Shown: positions 1-10,051 of the stretch, piece after piece | Numbering within the stretch: the stretch's first letter is position 1 | How the letters are laid out: each line of letters starts with the position of its first letter | Source: Tolypothrix bouteillei VB521301 | GTDB lineage: Bacteria > Cyanobacteriota > Cyanobacteriia > Cyanobacteriales > Nostocaceae | Assembly (NCBI RefSeq): GCF_000760695.4 | Contig: NZ_JHEG04000001.1 | Span: forward strand, 3,382,452-3,446,451 | Direction of reading: 5' to 3' | DNA length: 64,000 nucleotides | The notes under the pieces: model-generated | The model's database searches: none | The model's input: the letters and a program-made list of their open reading frames with translations, nothing else | Told to the model about the DNA's origin: nothing | Program-made: the position numbers and the translations under genes

Positions 1-2
1 CC

Positions 3-2954
3 CAAACAATTTTAGACAAAATCAAAATTTACGAGATTCAAATTGTTGCTCAGGTAGCTCGAAGTAAAATGTTGGAAGCTATTGCAATAGGTCGAGAAGT
101 CCTAGGGCAATTGGGTGTTGAACTGCCCGACGAAGCCGAGCGAGCCACTATCGACAAAGCACTACAAACCCTTAGCAGCCAACTCCAAGACAGACGGATT
201 GAGGAACTGATTGATTTACCCGTGATGAGTGATGCGGCAAATCAAGCAGCCATGCAACTACTCGCAATATTATTTTCACCCATTATTCAAGGAATGCCGG
301 GATTATTGCCATTATTGAGTGCGAAGATGGTCAGTTTATCACTCGAATTTGGGAATACACATGCATCAACTATGGGATATGCGGCTCATGCTGTCGTGTT
401 ATGTGGCTGTTTAGAAGATGTAGAAATGGGCTATAGCTTTGGTAAATTAGCGATTTCCTTACTAGATCGCTTCAATGCAAAGAAATTCAAGCCCATGATT
501 ATGGCTTTGTTTGGGTTTTGTATTCAGCATCATCGGGAAGCGATCGGAGCAATGATACCGACATTGAAAGAGGGCTATACCGCGAGCATGGAAATTGGTG
601 ATTTTCTCTACGCTGGCTACAACATTGTCCGTTACCTTGATGGCAAATTCTTTAGTGGAGTAGAACTGGACACTTGGATACCAGAAATTGCAACTTACAC
701 AGCTGTTTTGGCAAAGTTGAAACAACATTCTATTCGGACTTTTTTGGATATCAGGCAGCAGATAGTACATAACTTGAAGGAACCCGTGAGCCAACCGGAT
801 TGCTTAATTGGAACTGCTTACGATGAAATACTCATGATGCCCAAGCACCATCGGGATTGCGAACTTACTATCATTGCCGAAGTCTATATTTGTAAACTGA
901 TGCTTGCCTGCTTTTTCGGCAATTACACCAGTGCCTTAGATTATATCTCCCAAGCCGAGGAGTATTTGATAGCAGTATCGGGATTTCTTTTTATTCCCAT
1001 TTTCCATTTTTATGCAGCTTTAACGTACTTGGCAATCTTCCCCAAGCAGTCACAACACAAGCAAGCTGAAATGATGGCCTTGGTAGAAACCCATCAAGCT
1101 GCTCTCTATCAATCGGCGCAAAACGCTCCCATGAATTATCTTCATAAATGGTATTTGGTTGAAGCCGAACGGTGTCGGGTTTTAGGTAACAAAGTCGATG
1201 CTCTAGAAATGTACGATCGCACCATCCAACTTGCTCAAGAAAACGGCTTCGTCCAAGACGAAGCGTTGAGTCATGAACTAGCTGCTAAATTCTATTTAGA
1301 CTGGGGGAAAAAGCAATTTGCTCAACTTTACCTTACAAATGCTTACTACTGTTACGCACGCTGGGGCGCACTTGCCAAAGTCGAAGATTTAGAAAAAGGC
1401 TATCCTGAATTACTCGCAACTATACTCCAACAGCCACAAATGAGTCTGAATCGCGATAGCACTATTATCAATTTGGCTTCTAAAACTGTCTTTTCCAAAA
1501 AGACAACTCTTTCAGATAATCTGGACTTGACAACTGTTTTCAAAGCCTCACAAGCTCTCTCCAGTGAAATTCAACTGGAGCAATTACTCTCCACATTAAT
1601 GCAAGTTATGATGGTCAATGCAGGTGCTGATAAATGTGTTTTGATGCTAGTTAAAGAGCGTCGTTTAACTATAGAAGCTACGGCTCGATCGCAAGAAAAT
1701 CATACAAAAAGTCATTGCAGTTTACAGCCATCTCTCCCCGTAGAATTTAGTTCGGAGATTCCTAAGAGTGTGATTAACTATGTGTTTCATACTAGTGAAA
1801 CTTTAGTCAGCGATGATGATTCAATCCCTCCAATCCCTCTAACCTCTGACCCTTATTTTCAGCGTGAAAAACCTCAGAGCCTTTTGTGTACTCCAATTCT
1901 CAAGCAAGGAAAATTAATTGGTATTCTTTATTTAGAAAATCACTTGACTACAGCGGTATTTACACGCGATCGCCTGCAAGTTCTCAAACTCCTTACGACT
2001 CAAGCCGCTATCTCCCTAGAAAATGCCCAACTTTATCGCCAATTAGAGGACTATTCTCATACCCTAGAGCAAAAAGTAGAAGAACGCACGCAAGAAATTA
2101 CACGTTCTTACGCTCAGCTTGAATCTACATTAGAAAAACTTTACTCCACTCAATCCCAACTTATTCAAGCGGAAAAAATGTCGGGTTTGGGACAGTTAGT
2201 AGCGGGAATTGCTCATGAAATTAATAATCCGATTAATTTTATTTATGGAAACTTAGAACCAGCGAGTGCATACGTTTCCTCCTTGGTTGAGTTAAATAAT
2301 TTATATCAGAAATACTATCCACATCCTTTGCCGGAGATAGAAGAGAAAATTGCAGATATAGAACTCGATTTTTTAGTGAATGATTTACAAAAATTACTGA
2401 AGTCGATGAAGGTAGGAGCGGAACGTATCCATCAGATTGTGCTTTCATTGCGAAACTTTTCTCGCTTGGATGAAGCAGAACTCAAACCAGTCAACATTCA
2501 CTCCGGTATTGATAGTACTTTGTTAATTTTGCAGCATCGCCTGAAAAATAATAGCAAGCATCCCGAAATTAAACTGATTCAAGAGTACGGTCAATTGCCT
2601 TTGGTGAATTGTTATGCTTCTGCAATGAATCAGGTCTTCATGAATATCATTAATAACGCCATTGATGCTTTAGAAGAATCCGAGACAAATCGCGAACCTG
2701 TTATTTCTATTAAAACGGAATTCCTCGAACCACAAAAGGTACAGATCCGCATTGCAGATAACGGTATCGGGATGAGCAAGTCAGTTCAAAGTCAGATGTT
2801 TAATCCATTTTTTACGACCAAGCCAGTTGGTAGTGCTACAGGTTTGGGATTGTCAATTAGCTATTCGATTGTGGTCGAAAAACATGGGGGTCAGTTAAGC
2901 TGTATTTCCACACAAGGGGAGGGGACAGAGTTTTTCATTGAAATTCCTATATAA
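3..2954 (+). CDS. Multidomain sensor histidine kinase (STK-AAA-GAF-HK family), 5' truncated
   Basis: The reading frame is open to the left edge of the window, so this is the C-terminal part of a larger protein; the first ATG at 69 is internal. The remaining part aligns with the second half of the next gene: a helical TPR-like region, then GAF (about residues 487-645 counted from that ATG), a coiled coil, the H-box (GIAHEINNP, His 716), the N-box NQVFMNIINNAIDA, and the ATP-binding motifs DNGIGM and GLGLS. The missing N-terminus is therefore probably a Ser/Thr kinase plus AAA ATPase, as in its neighbour. It would sense a ligand through GAF and autophosphorylate on His. No response regulator lies nearby. 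Unlike its neighbour it has no PAS domain between GAF and the H-box. Confidence 0.88.
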   Translation, partial: QTILDKIKIYEIQIVAQVARSKMLEAIAIGREVLGQLGVELPDEAERATIDKALQTLSSQLQDRRIEELIDLPVMSDAANQAAMQLLAILFSPIIQGMPGLLPLLSAKMVSLSLEFGNTHASTMGYAAHAVVLCGCLEDVEMGYSFGKLAISLLDRFNAKKFKPMIMALFGFCIQHHREAIGAMIPTLKEGYTASMEIGDFLYAGYNIVRYLDGKFFSGVELDTWIPEIATYTAVLAKLKQHSIRTFLDIRQQIVHNLKEPVSQPDCLIGTAYDEILMMPKHHRDCELTIIAEVYICKLMLACFFGNYTSALDYISQAEEYLIAVSGFLFIPIFHFYAALTYLAIFPKQSQHKQAEMMALVETHQAALYQSAQNAPMNYLHKWYLVEAERCRVLGNKVDALEMYDRTIQLAQENGFVQDEALSHELAAKFYLDWGKKQFAQLYLTNAYYCYARWGALAKVEDLEKGYPELLATILQQPQMSLNRDSTIINLASKTVFSKKTTLSDNLDLTTVFKASQALSSEIQLEQLLSTLMQVMMVNAGADKCVLMLVKERRLTIEATARSQENHTKSHCSLQPSLPVEFSSEIPKSVINYVFHTSETLVSDDDSIPPIPLTSDPYFQREKPQSLLCTPILKQGKLIGILYLENHLTTAVFTRDRLQVLKLLTTQAAISLENAQLYRQLEDYSHTLEQKVEERTQEITRSYAQLESTLEKLYSTQSQLIQAEKMSGLGQLVAGIAHEINNPINFIYGNLEPASAYVSSLVELNNLYQKYYPHPLPEIEEKIADIELDFLVNDLQKLLKSMKVGAERIHQIVLSLRNFSRLDEAELKPVNIHSGIDSTLLILQHRLKNNSKHPEIKLIQEYGQLPLVNCYASAMNQVFMNIINNAIDALEESETNREPVISIKTEFLEPQKVQIRIADNGIGMSKSVQSQMFNPFFTTKPVGSATGLGLSISYSIVVEKHGGQLSCISTQGEGTEFFIEIPI

Positions 2955-2961
2955 CAGTCCC

Positions 2962-3004
2962 TATAGAAGTTACAAACACTTCTTCCGTGTCTCCCTTGTC
3001 CCCC
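2962..3004 (+). repeat. Dispersed repeat copy (TTGTCTCC/GTGTCTCC type)
   Basis: The segment between the two kinase genes reads roughly as GTTACAAACACTTCTTCC followed by CTCCCTTGTCCCCCTTGTC. The reverse complement of 41098-41140 has nearly the same order (GTTGCAAACACCTCTTCC, then TTGTCTCCCTTGTCTCC). A shorter related stretch lies near 39315-39335. This looks like a dispersed intergenic repeat; nothing suggests a function. Confidence 0.55.
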
Positions 3005-3119
3005 TTGTCCCCCTTATTCAAAACTCAAATACGATCGCTGTATGAATTTTGATTCGTGTTGCTAAACCACCAGCCGCATTTGGGAAAACTAAATATGGCA
3101 GTCTCAAAAATTCAGCAGT

Positions 3120-6100
3120 ATGGTCCCTCCCCAAATCACCATTCCCGGTTATCAAGTGAGCGAACAGATCTACAACGGTTCAAGAACCCTGGTTTATAGA
3201 GGCTATCGAGAAACCGATTTTTTACCTGTAGTCATTAAACTGCTGAAAAATCCCTATCCTAGTTTTAACGAACTATTGCAGTTTCGCAATCAGTACGCTA
3301 TTGCCAAAAATCTCAACTCACCTTCTATTGTCCAAACCTACAGTCTGGAGGTGTATCAAAATGGCTATGCTTTGGTGATGGAAGATTTTGGTGGAATTTC
3401 CTTACACGAATGGAGTGAAAATGGGAAAACTCAACCCTCTCTGAAGGAGTTTTTACACATTGCGATCGCTTTGTGCAATGCCTTAGATACCCTTTATCAC
3501 CAACGAATTATTCATAAAGACATCAAACCTAGCAATATTTTAATTAATCCCGAAACCAAACAAGTTAAATTAATTGACTTTAGTATTGCATCCTTACTGC
3601 CCAAAGAAAAGCAATCGTTCATCAGTCTTAACGTACTAGAAGGGACGCTTGCTTATATTTCCCCCGAGCAAACCGGACGGATGAATCGGGGTATTGACTA
3701 CCGCAGCGATTTTTATTCTTTAGGTGTGACGTTTTATGAACTTTTAACAGGACAACTCCCCTTTACCACAACTGAACCAATGGAGTTGGTTTACTGTCAT
3801 ATTGCAGTGCAACCACCCGTCGCTCATAACTTTAATAGTGATATTCCACCTATTGTTTCTGAAATCATCGCTAAGTTAATGGCGAAAAATGCGGAGGATC
3901 GCTATCAGAGTGCTTTGGGGCTAAAATATGACCTAGAACTCTGTCGAGAACGATGCCAAGAAAAGGGGAATTGCGCTGGGTTTACTTTGGGAGAACGAGA
4001 CATCTGCGATCGCTTCAATATTCCAGAGTGTCTTTACGGTAGAGACGTTGAAATCGCAGAGTTACTGAGCGCTTTTAATCGCGTCAGTGAAGGTAGATCG
4101 GAACTGATGCTGGTTGCTGGCTTTTCCGGTATTGGCAAAACAGCAGTTGTCAATGAAGTGCATAAACCAATTGTTCGGCAAAAAGGTTACTTCATTAAAG
4201 GCAAATACGACCAATTCAACCGCAATATTCCTCTATCCGCCTTTGTGCAAGCTTTGCGGGATTTAATAAGACAGTTGCTCTGTGAAGATGATGACCGACT
4301 GGTGGAGTGGCAAAGGAATATCAAAACAGCACTGGGAGAAAATGCTCAGATCGTTATTGAGGTGATTCCTGAGTTAGAGCAGATTGTCGGACGACAACCT
4401 CCTGTTCCAATACTATCAGGTAGCGCTGCACAAAACCGCTTCAATATGATTTTTCAAAAGTTCATTCAGGTGTTCGCCACACAAACACATCCTTTGGTCA
4501 TATTTTTGGACGATTTGCAATGGGCAGATTTAGCTTCGTTAAATCTCATGCAGGTGTTGATGAGCCAGAATGAGGGCGGCTATCTGCTGTTGATTGGCGC
4601 GTATCGCAATAATGAAGTTTCTCCAGTTCACCCATTAATGTTAATCCTAGAAGAACTTAAGAAAGCTAACGTTACAGTAAATAATATAACGCTAGCTGCC
4701 TTGAATCTACAGAGTTTGAATGCGCTAGTTGCCGATACTTTGCTATGTGGAGGATCTGTTGCTCAACCTTTAAGCAAGTTGGTTTATCAAAAGACAAAAG
4801 GGAATCCTTTTTTCAGCAGGCAGTTTCTCAAGGCATTGTATGAAGATGGGTGGATTGGGTTCGATGCTCAACTTGGATATTGGCAGTGCGATCTTGCAAA
4901 AGTGAGATCCCTCTCACTGACTGATGACGTAGTAGAATTTATGGCAATGCAGTTGCAGAAGTTGCCACCTACTACCCAAAACCTTCTGAAACTTGCAGCT
5001 TGTATTGGCAATCAGTTTGATTTAGCAACTCTCGCAATTGTTTCCGAACAAACGGAACTCGACGTCGCAACAGTGTTATGGAAGGCACTACAGGAAGGCT
5101 TGGTGATTCCCCAAAATCAAGTGTATAAATTTTATCAAAATTTTTCAGGGGTTGTAGGTGAGTTGTCATTAGAAAACAACGAACAAAGGACTTTTGGCAA
5201 AGAACACTTCACACTTTCCTACAAATTTCTCCACGATCGCGTCCAACAAGCAGCGTATTCTTTGATTCCCAGCCATGAGAAACAACCCATTCACCTAAAA
5301 ATTGGACAGTTGCTTCTCAACAAGATACCAGTTGCTAAGCGGGAGGAACGGGTTTTTGAAATTGTGGGTCAACTTAACATGGCAGTTGAGTTAATTACCC
5401 AATTGACAGAACGAGAAACCCTAGCACGATTTAATTGGATGGCAAGTTGCAAGGCAAAAGCTGCCACCGCCTATACAGCAGCACTTAAGTATGCTCGTAC
5501 AGGTATCGATTTGCTAGATGAAAATTCTTGGCAAAATCAATATGAGTTAACCCTGGCGTTGCATCAAGTTGCTGTAGAAACTGCTTATCTCAGTGGCGAT
5601 TTCGATCAAATGGAAACTTTTGCCAATGATGTTTTCAATTATGCAAAGACTCCTTTAGATCGAGTTAGTGTGATTGAGGTAAAAATTGATGCTCTCATTG
5701 CTCTTGGAAAATATGCAGATGCGATCGCAGTGGCACGCGATCTCTTGCACCAATTAGGAGTAGAAATTCCTACAGCAACTGAAGAAAATGTTGCAGTTGC
5801 TTTTGAATCTGTCTCCAATGCCATAGGCGAGCGGCTACCTTCCGAACTACTAGATCTACCAGAAAATACTGACAAAAATATTTTATCAGTTGCTCGCATT
5901 TTAACAAGAGTAGCATCCGCAGCTTACGTGTCCGAGCCACTATTATATACACTTATAGTCTTAAAAAAGGTTTATCTATCAGTTGTTTATGGTAATGAGC
6001 CAACCTCAACCTTTGGTTATGTCAGCTATGGCATATTAATGTGTGGTGCAATTAAAAATTTTGAATTGGGTTATGAATTTGGTCAGTTAGCCCTCACTCT

Positions 6101-9029
6101 GCTATCGCGCACGCAAAATTTAGAACTTAAAGCGAAAACATTATGCCTGGTTAATGCGTTCACGCAGCATTGGAAGGTGCATCTGCGGAAAACCTTACAC
6201 CCCTTACAAATAGCTTATTCTAGCGGTTTAGATGTGGGAGATCTGACTTTTGCTGGCTACTCCATTTACGCCTACGGATTTTACTCCTATTTTGCTGGGA
6301 ACAACTTAACCCAACTGGAGTTGGAAATTGCTAAATACTCTCAAACGCTCAAGCAAAGTGAAATGTATTGCCAGTTGCTGCGACAAATTCTGCTCAATCT
6401 CACAGGACGTGCAGATAACCCGGTCATATTCAAGGGTATAGCCTGTGACGAAGAGCAGCAATTGTCATTTTATCAAGCAGGAGGCGATTGCAGTGGATTT
6501 GCTTTTTTTTGGATTCATAAAATGGTCTTGTGCTATCTGTTTTCTGACTTTGAACAAGCTGTAAATCATGGAAAACAGGCAAGACGGTATTTGGATGCCA
6601 TCATTGGTTCCATGCACCCACCTATATTTCACTTCTATGAATCTTTAACGTACCTGGCATTGTTACCGCAACGCCCAGCCCCAGAACAACAGCAAATGGA
6701 GGAATGCATAACTGCTAATCAGGAAAAACTTCATGAATGGGCGGCTCATGCACCAATGAATTTTCAACATAAATACGAGCTAGTGGAAGCAGAGCGCTAT
6801 CGGGTTTTGGGTCAGCGAGTGGAGGCAATTGAATACTACGATCGCGCCATTACTGGAGCAAAAGAGCATGAATACCTTCAGGAAGAAGGTCTTGCCAACG
6901 AACTAGCAGCTAAATTTTACCTCGACTGGGGCAAAGAAAAAGTCGCCGCTTGCTATTTGCAAGAAGCTTATTATTGCTACGCCCGTTGGGGAGCTAAAGC
7001 TAAAATCGCAGATTTAGAAACCCATTATCCCCAACTACTTGCGCCCATTCTTCAGCAAACCCGTTCTGCCTTGTCGGTGAATACAACCATAACTGTCGTG
7101 AGTTCGAGTGGTATCGGTTCGACGACTTCCACTAGCACCATTGCGGATGCACTCGATTTCGCTGCTATTCTCAAAGCCGGACAAGCCCTTTCTAGGGAGA
7201 TTGAATTAGATAAACTCTTCTCAACTCTGTTGCAAGTCGTTATTACAAATGCTGGAGCGGATAAATGCGTGCTGCTCCTTTCGGAAGAAGGTTGCTTGAT
7301 AGTTCAAGCTGTCGCCAAATTTGATTTTTGCCCGATCCTGCTCAACCCACATCCTCTGGAAGAAAGTCAGGATGTACCAGTCAGTCTTATCAACGCTGTC
7401 AAACGCAGTTTACAACCAGTGGTGGTTGTGGATGCGACAGTAGATCTTCAGTTTATCCAAGACTCCTACATTCAGCAACAACAGCCTAAGAGCATCTTGT
7501 GCAGTCCCATTTTGCATCAAGGCAAGTTGCTGGGTATTTTGTATCTGGAAAACAACTTGGTAACCGGAGCATTTACCCTCGCTCGTGTTGAACTGCTCAA
7601 CTTAATTTGTGCTCAAGCCGCCATTTCTTTGGAAAACGCTCGACTGTATCAGAAAACTCTAACGTATGCCCAACAGCTCGAACAATCTCTCGAGCAGTTA
7701 AACGCCAGTCAGTCTCGCTTTCACAACCTTGTAGACAATGTTCCTGGTGTGGTTTATCAAAGCCGCCTGACTCCTGATGGTGATATGGCGCTGACTTATA
7801 TCAGCGCGGACTGTTATGACTTGTACGAAATCACACCTGAGGAAGCCCTTAGCGATTTACGGCGTCTCATGGGACTGGTGCATCCAGAAGATACCTTTAG
7901 TTACCAGCGCTCCCTTTTAGAGTCTATTAAAACTCTCACACCCTGGCACTGGGAAGGACGAATCATTACGCCATCTGGAGCCGTCAAGTGGATTTGTGGC
8001 GAAGCTCGATTGGAACAACAGCTTGATGGGTGTTTGGTTTGGGACGGCTTGATCTTGGAAATCAGCGATCGCAAACGCGTTGAAGCCGAGCGCCAACAAA
8101 AATCTCTCGAGCTAGAAATCGCTTTACAAGAACTCCAACACGCGCAACTCCAGATCGTTCAAAACGAAAAGATGTCAGCACTGGGCAGTTTAGTCGCAGG
8201 TGTGGCTCATGAAATCAATAATCCTGTTGGTTTCATTGCTGGAAATTTGCAACCTGCACTCGATTATATCGAAGATACTTTTGGATTGATCGATCTGTAT
8301 CAGCAGGAATATCCCAATCCAAGTACGGTGATTCAAAATAAGATAGCAGCGATTGAGTTTGAGTATATTCGTGAGGATTTACCCAAATTAATTGGCTCTA
8401 TGAAATTGGGCGTGCAACGCATTCGCGATATTAGCACCAGTTTGCGAATTTTCTCCAGAGCGGATCGAGATTATAAGGTTCCGTTTCATCTTCACTCCGG
8501 TATTAATAGTACAATCTTGATTCTCAAACATCGCCTGAAAGCAAATGATACTCGTCCCGCCATTGAAGTTGTTACAGATTATGGCAATATCCCAGAAATT
8601 GAATGTTTCCCCGGACAGATCAATCAAGTTTTCATGAATATTCTAGCAAATGCTATTGATGCAATAGAAGAGTCATTTATCAATGGTCATGGGTTACCTG
8701 CAAACAGTAAAATTCCTACGATTGCAATTTGCACCTATTTGACAAGGAGTTCTAATGTTATGCCAATGACTCATGATGAAGAACAATTGACTCACGATCG
8801 CGTTGTAATTCAGATTCAAGATAATGGTATAGGGATGACAGAGGAGGTAAAACAGAAGATGTTCGACCATCTGTTTACCACTAAAGGTGTGGGGAAAGGA
8901 ACTGGATTGGGGTTAGCGATCGCTCGCCAAATTGTGATAGAAAAACATGGTGGAACGATCGAAGTTAACTCAACTTTAGGTGAAGGCACTCAATTTGTCA
9001 TTACACTTCCAGTCAAAGAGAATTCTTAA
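3120..9029 (+). CDS. Giant hybrid Ser/Thr kinase - AAA ATPase - GAF - PAS - histidine kinase
   Basis: A 1969-residue protein with every module visible in order. An N-terminal Hanks-type kinase (about 1-275) has Lys40, HKD 132-134 in place of the usual HRD, and DFS at 153-155 in place of DFG. An AAA/Orc-like ATPase follows with Walker A GFSGIGKT (334-341) and Walker B LDDLQWAD (463-470). Then come about 600 residues of helical repeats, GAF (about 1343-1507), PAS (about 1534-1647), the H-box VAHEINNP (His1697) and HATPase_c with DNGIGM and GLGLA. The family is known from filamentous cyanobacteria as two-headed signalling proteins carrying both Ser/Thr and His kinase ends; ligands are unknown. 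It lies 165 bp after a shorter paralogue in the same direction. The start at 3120 has no clear Shine-Dalgarno sequence but agrees with the beginning of the kinase fold. Confidence 0.92.
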   Translation: MVPPQITIPGYQVSEQIYNGSRTLVYRGYRETDFLPVVIKLLKNPYPSFNELLQFRNQYAIAKNLNSPSIVQTYSLEVYQNGYALVMEDFGGISLHEWSENGKTQPSLKEFLHIAIALCNALDTLYHQRIIHKDIKPSNILINPETKQVKLIDFSIASLLPKEKQSFISLNVLEGTLAYISPEQTGRMNRGIDYRSDFYSLGVTFYELLTGQLPFTTTEPMELVYCHIAVQPPVAHNFNSDIPPIVSEIIAKLMAKNAEDRYQSALGLKYDLELCRERCQEKGNCAGFTLGERDICDRFNIPECLYGRDVEIAELLSAFNRVSEGRSELMLVAGFSGIGKTAVVNEVHKPIVRQKGYFIKGKYDQFNRNIPLSAFVQALRDLIRQLLCEDDDRLVEWQRNIKTALGENAQIVIEVIPELEQIVGRQPPVPILSGSAAQNRFNMIFQKFIQVFATQTHPLVIFLDDLQWADLASLNLMQVLMSQNEGGYLLLIGAYRNNEVSPVHPLMLILEELKKANVTVNNITLAALNLQSLNALVADTLLCGGSVAQPLSKLVYQKTKGNPFFSRQFLKALYEDGWIGFDAQLGYWQCDLAKVRSLSLTDDVVEFMAMQLQKLPPTTQNLLKLAACIGNQFDLATLAIVSEQTELDVATVLWKALQEGLVIPQNQVYKFYQNFSGVVGELSLENNEQRTFGKEHFTLSYKFLHDRVQQAAYSLIPSHEKQPIHLKIGQLLLNKIPVAKREERVFEIVGQLNMAVELITQLTERETLARFNWMASCKAKAATAYTAALKYARTGIDLLDENSWQNQYELTLALHQVAVETAYLSGDFDQMETFANDVFNYAKTPLDRVSVIEVKIDALIALGKYADAIAVARDLLHQLGVEIPTATEENVAVAFESVSNAIGERLPSELLDLPENTDKNILSVARILTRVASAAYVSEPLLYTLIVLKKVYLSVVYGNEPTSTFGYVSYGILMCGAIKNFELGYEFGQLALTLLSRTQNLELKAKTLCLVNAFTQHWKVHLRKTLHPLQIAYSSGLDVGDLTFAGYSIYAYGFYSYFAGNNLTQLELEIAKYSQTLKQSEMYCQLLRQILLNLTGRADNPVIFKGIACDEEQQLSFYQAGGDCSGFAFFWIHKMVLCYLFSDFEQAVNHGKQARRYLDAIIGSMHPPIFHFYESLTYLALLPQRPAPEQQQMEECITANQEKLHEWAAHAPMNFQHKYELVEAERYRVLGQRVEAIEYYDRAITGAKEHEYLQEEGLANELAAKFYLDWGKEKVAACYLQEAYYCYARWGAKAKIADLETHYPQLLAPILQQTRSALSVNTTITVVSSSGIGSTTSTSTIADALDFAAILKAGQALSREIELDKLFSTLLQVVITNAGADKCVLLLSEEGCLIVQAVAKFDFCPILLNPHPLEESQDVPVSLINAVKRSLQPVVVVDATVDLQFIQDSYIQQQQPKSILCSPILHQGKLLGILYLENNLVTGAFTLARVELLNLICAQAAISLENARLYQKTLTYAQQLEQSLEQLNASQSRFHNLVDNVPGVVYQSRLTPDGDMALTYISADCYDLYEITPEEALSDLRRLMGLVHPEDTFSYQRSLLESIKTLTPWHWEGRIITPSGAVKWICGEARLEQQLDGCLVWDGLILEISDRKRVEAERQQKSLELEIALQELQHAQLQIVQNEKMSALGSLVAGVAHEINNPVGFIAGNLQPALDYIEDTFGLIDLYQQEYPNPSTVIQNKIAAIEFEYIREDLPKLIGSMKLGVQRIRDISTSLRIFSRADRDYKVPFHLHSGINSTILILKHRLKANDTRPAIEVVTDYGNIPEIECFPGQINQVFMNILANAIDAIEESFINGHGLPANSKIPTIAICTYLTRSSNVMPMTHDEEQLTHDRVVIQIQDNGIGMTEEVKQKMFDHLFTTKGVGKGTGLGLAIARQIVIEKHGGTIEVNSTLGEGTQFVITLPVKENS

Positions 9030-9446
9030 CCGGAATGACTTATTATACTAGTACAGTTCGGCGTAAATAAAGCAACCATTAGTGACAGAGAAAAAGCTTA
9101 CAGTTAAAGCTTTTGCGCCTTCTGCCACGCCACTTGCTGTAGCCTGTGAAACCCGTCCACCGCAGTGGCTCCTCTGCCATCGTACTTCTGCTTTCGTGTA
9201 CTAGAAACTTGTGACGAAAAGCTCGATCCAAAATTGCCAGGGTCGAACGTGGTAAGGGTATGAATGAAGAAATTTAACAAAAAACATTCGACTCTTTAAA
9301 TCAATAGCAACTCATCAGCAAAGTGTTGCACCAGAAATGATATTATTGCTCTAACGCTCCCCATACTGAGTTGGTGTCAAAGCATTTGACAGCACCAACA
9401 AGCCCTCGAAAGCTACTTACTAATAAATTATACTTATTAACTTAAT
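9030..9446. other. Intergenic region, no gene seen
   Basis: A 417-bp gap between the kinase gene and the peroxiredoxin gene. All frames are broken by stops and no tRNA-like fold or long hairpin was recognised. A TTGACA hexamer at 9386-9391 could be a -35 element for the peroxiredoxin gene, but no well-spaced -10 is evident. Confidence 0.5.
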
Positions 9447-9929
9447 ATGGCAGACGATATACCTCAAGCAGGACAAAAAGCGCCTGATTTTTCTGCACCA
9501 GACCAAGATGGTCATCAAGTGAGTTTGGGTGATTTGTCCGGTCAGTGGATCGTTCTTTACTTCTACCCAAAAGATGACACCCCCGGTTGTACGACAGAAG
9601 CTAAAGACTTCACCGAGTTAAGTCAAGACTTTAGCAAATTGAATGCAAAAATTTTAGGTGTCAGTGTAGATTCCGAAAAAACTCACTGTAAATTTATCAA
9701 CAAGTATAATTTGTCAATTACATTATTAAGTGACCCAGAGCATCAAGTTGCTGATGCTTATGGTGCATGGCGATTGAAAAAATTTATGGGTAAAGAGTAT
9801 ATGGGTGTGGAACGCTCAACTTTTCTGATTGCACCCAACCAAACCATTGCATATACCTGGCCAAAAGTCAAAGCTAAGGGTCATGCAGTAGCGGTACTGG
9901 CGCAATTACAAAAATTGGTAGACACGTAA
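9447..9929 (+). CDS. Peroxiredoxin, BCP/PrxQ type
   Basis: A 160-residue thiol peroxidase of the AhpC/TSA thioredoxin fold that reduces hydroperoxides. The peroxidatic cysteine is Cys48 in the motif DDTPGCTTEA. Classical PrxQ/BCP has a resolving cysteine five residues later; here that position is Lys53. A second cysteine at 81 (KTHCKF) lies in the region where some PrxQ proteins carry their resolving cysteine in the next helix, so a Cys48-Cys81 disulfide is possible (inference). No signal peptide is seen, so it acts in the cytosol. The start at ATG 9447 gives the usual family length. It is monocistronic, followed by a hairpin at 9938-9964. Cyanobacteria usually carry several PrxQ paralogues, so no letter is assigned. 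Confidence 0.93.
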   Translation: MADDIPQAGQKAPDFSAPDQDGHQVSLGDLSGQWIVLYFYPKDDTPGCTTEAKDFTELSQDFSKLNAKILGVSVDSEKTHCKFINKYNLSITLLSDPEHQVADAYGAWRLKKFMGKEYMGVERSTFLIAPNQTIAYTWPKVKAKGHAVAVLAQLQKLVDT

Positions 9930-9937
9930 AAATGAGC

Positions 9938-9964
9938 AAACCCGACGCGTCTGTCGTCAGGTTT
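9938..9964 (+). terminator. Hairpin after the peroxiredoxin gene
   Basis: Arms AAACCCGACG and CGTCAGGTTT pair with a single C/A mismatch around a 7-nt loop, starting 8 nt after the stop codon. The T-tract is short, so termination is likely but not certain. Confidence 0.5.
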
Positions 9965-10051
9965 GAAATTGATATGTCAAGAAATGGATGAAGAAAAAGG
10001 ATAAAGAATGAAATTTTTCGCTCCTTTATCCTTATGACTTCATACTTTTTG

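Noticed and set aside
462..794. A 110-codon minus-strand frame inside the first kinase gene
   Set aside because: It is antisense to clearly conserved coding sequence and has no family likeness.
9386..9391. TTGACA as a -35 promoter element for the peroxiredoxin gene
   Set aside because: No -10 element lies at suitable spacing.
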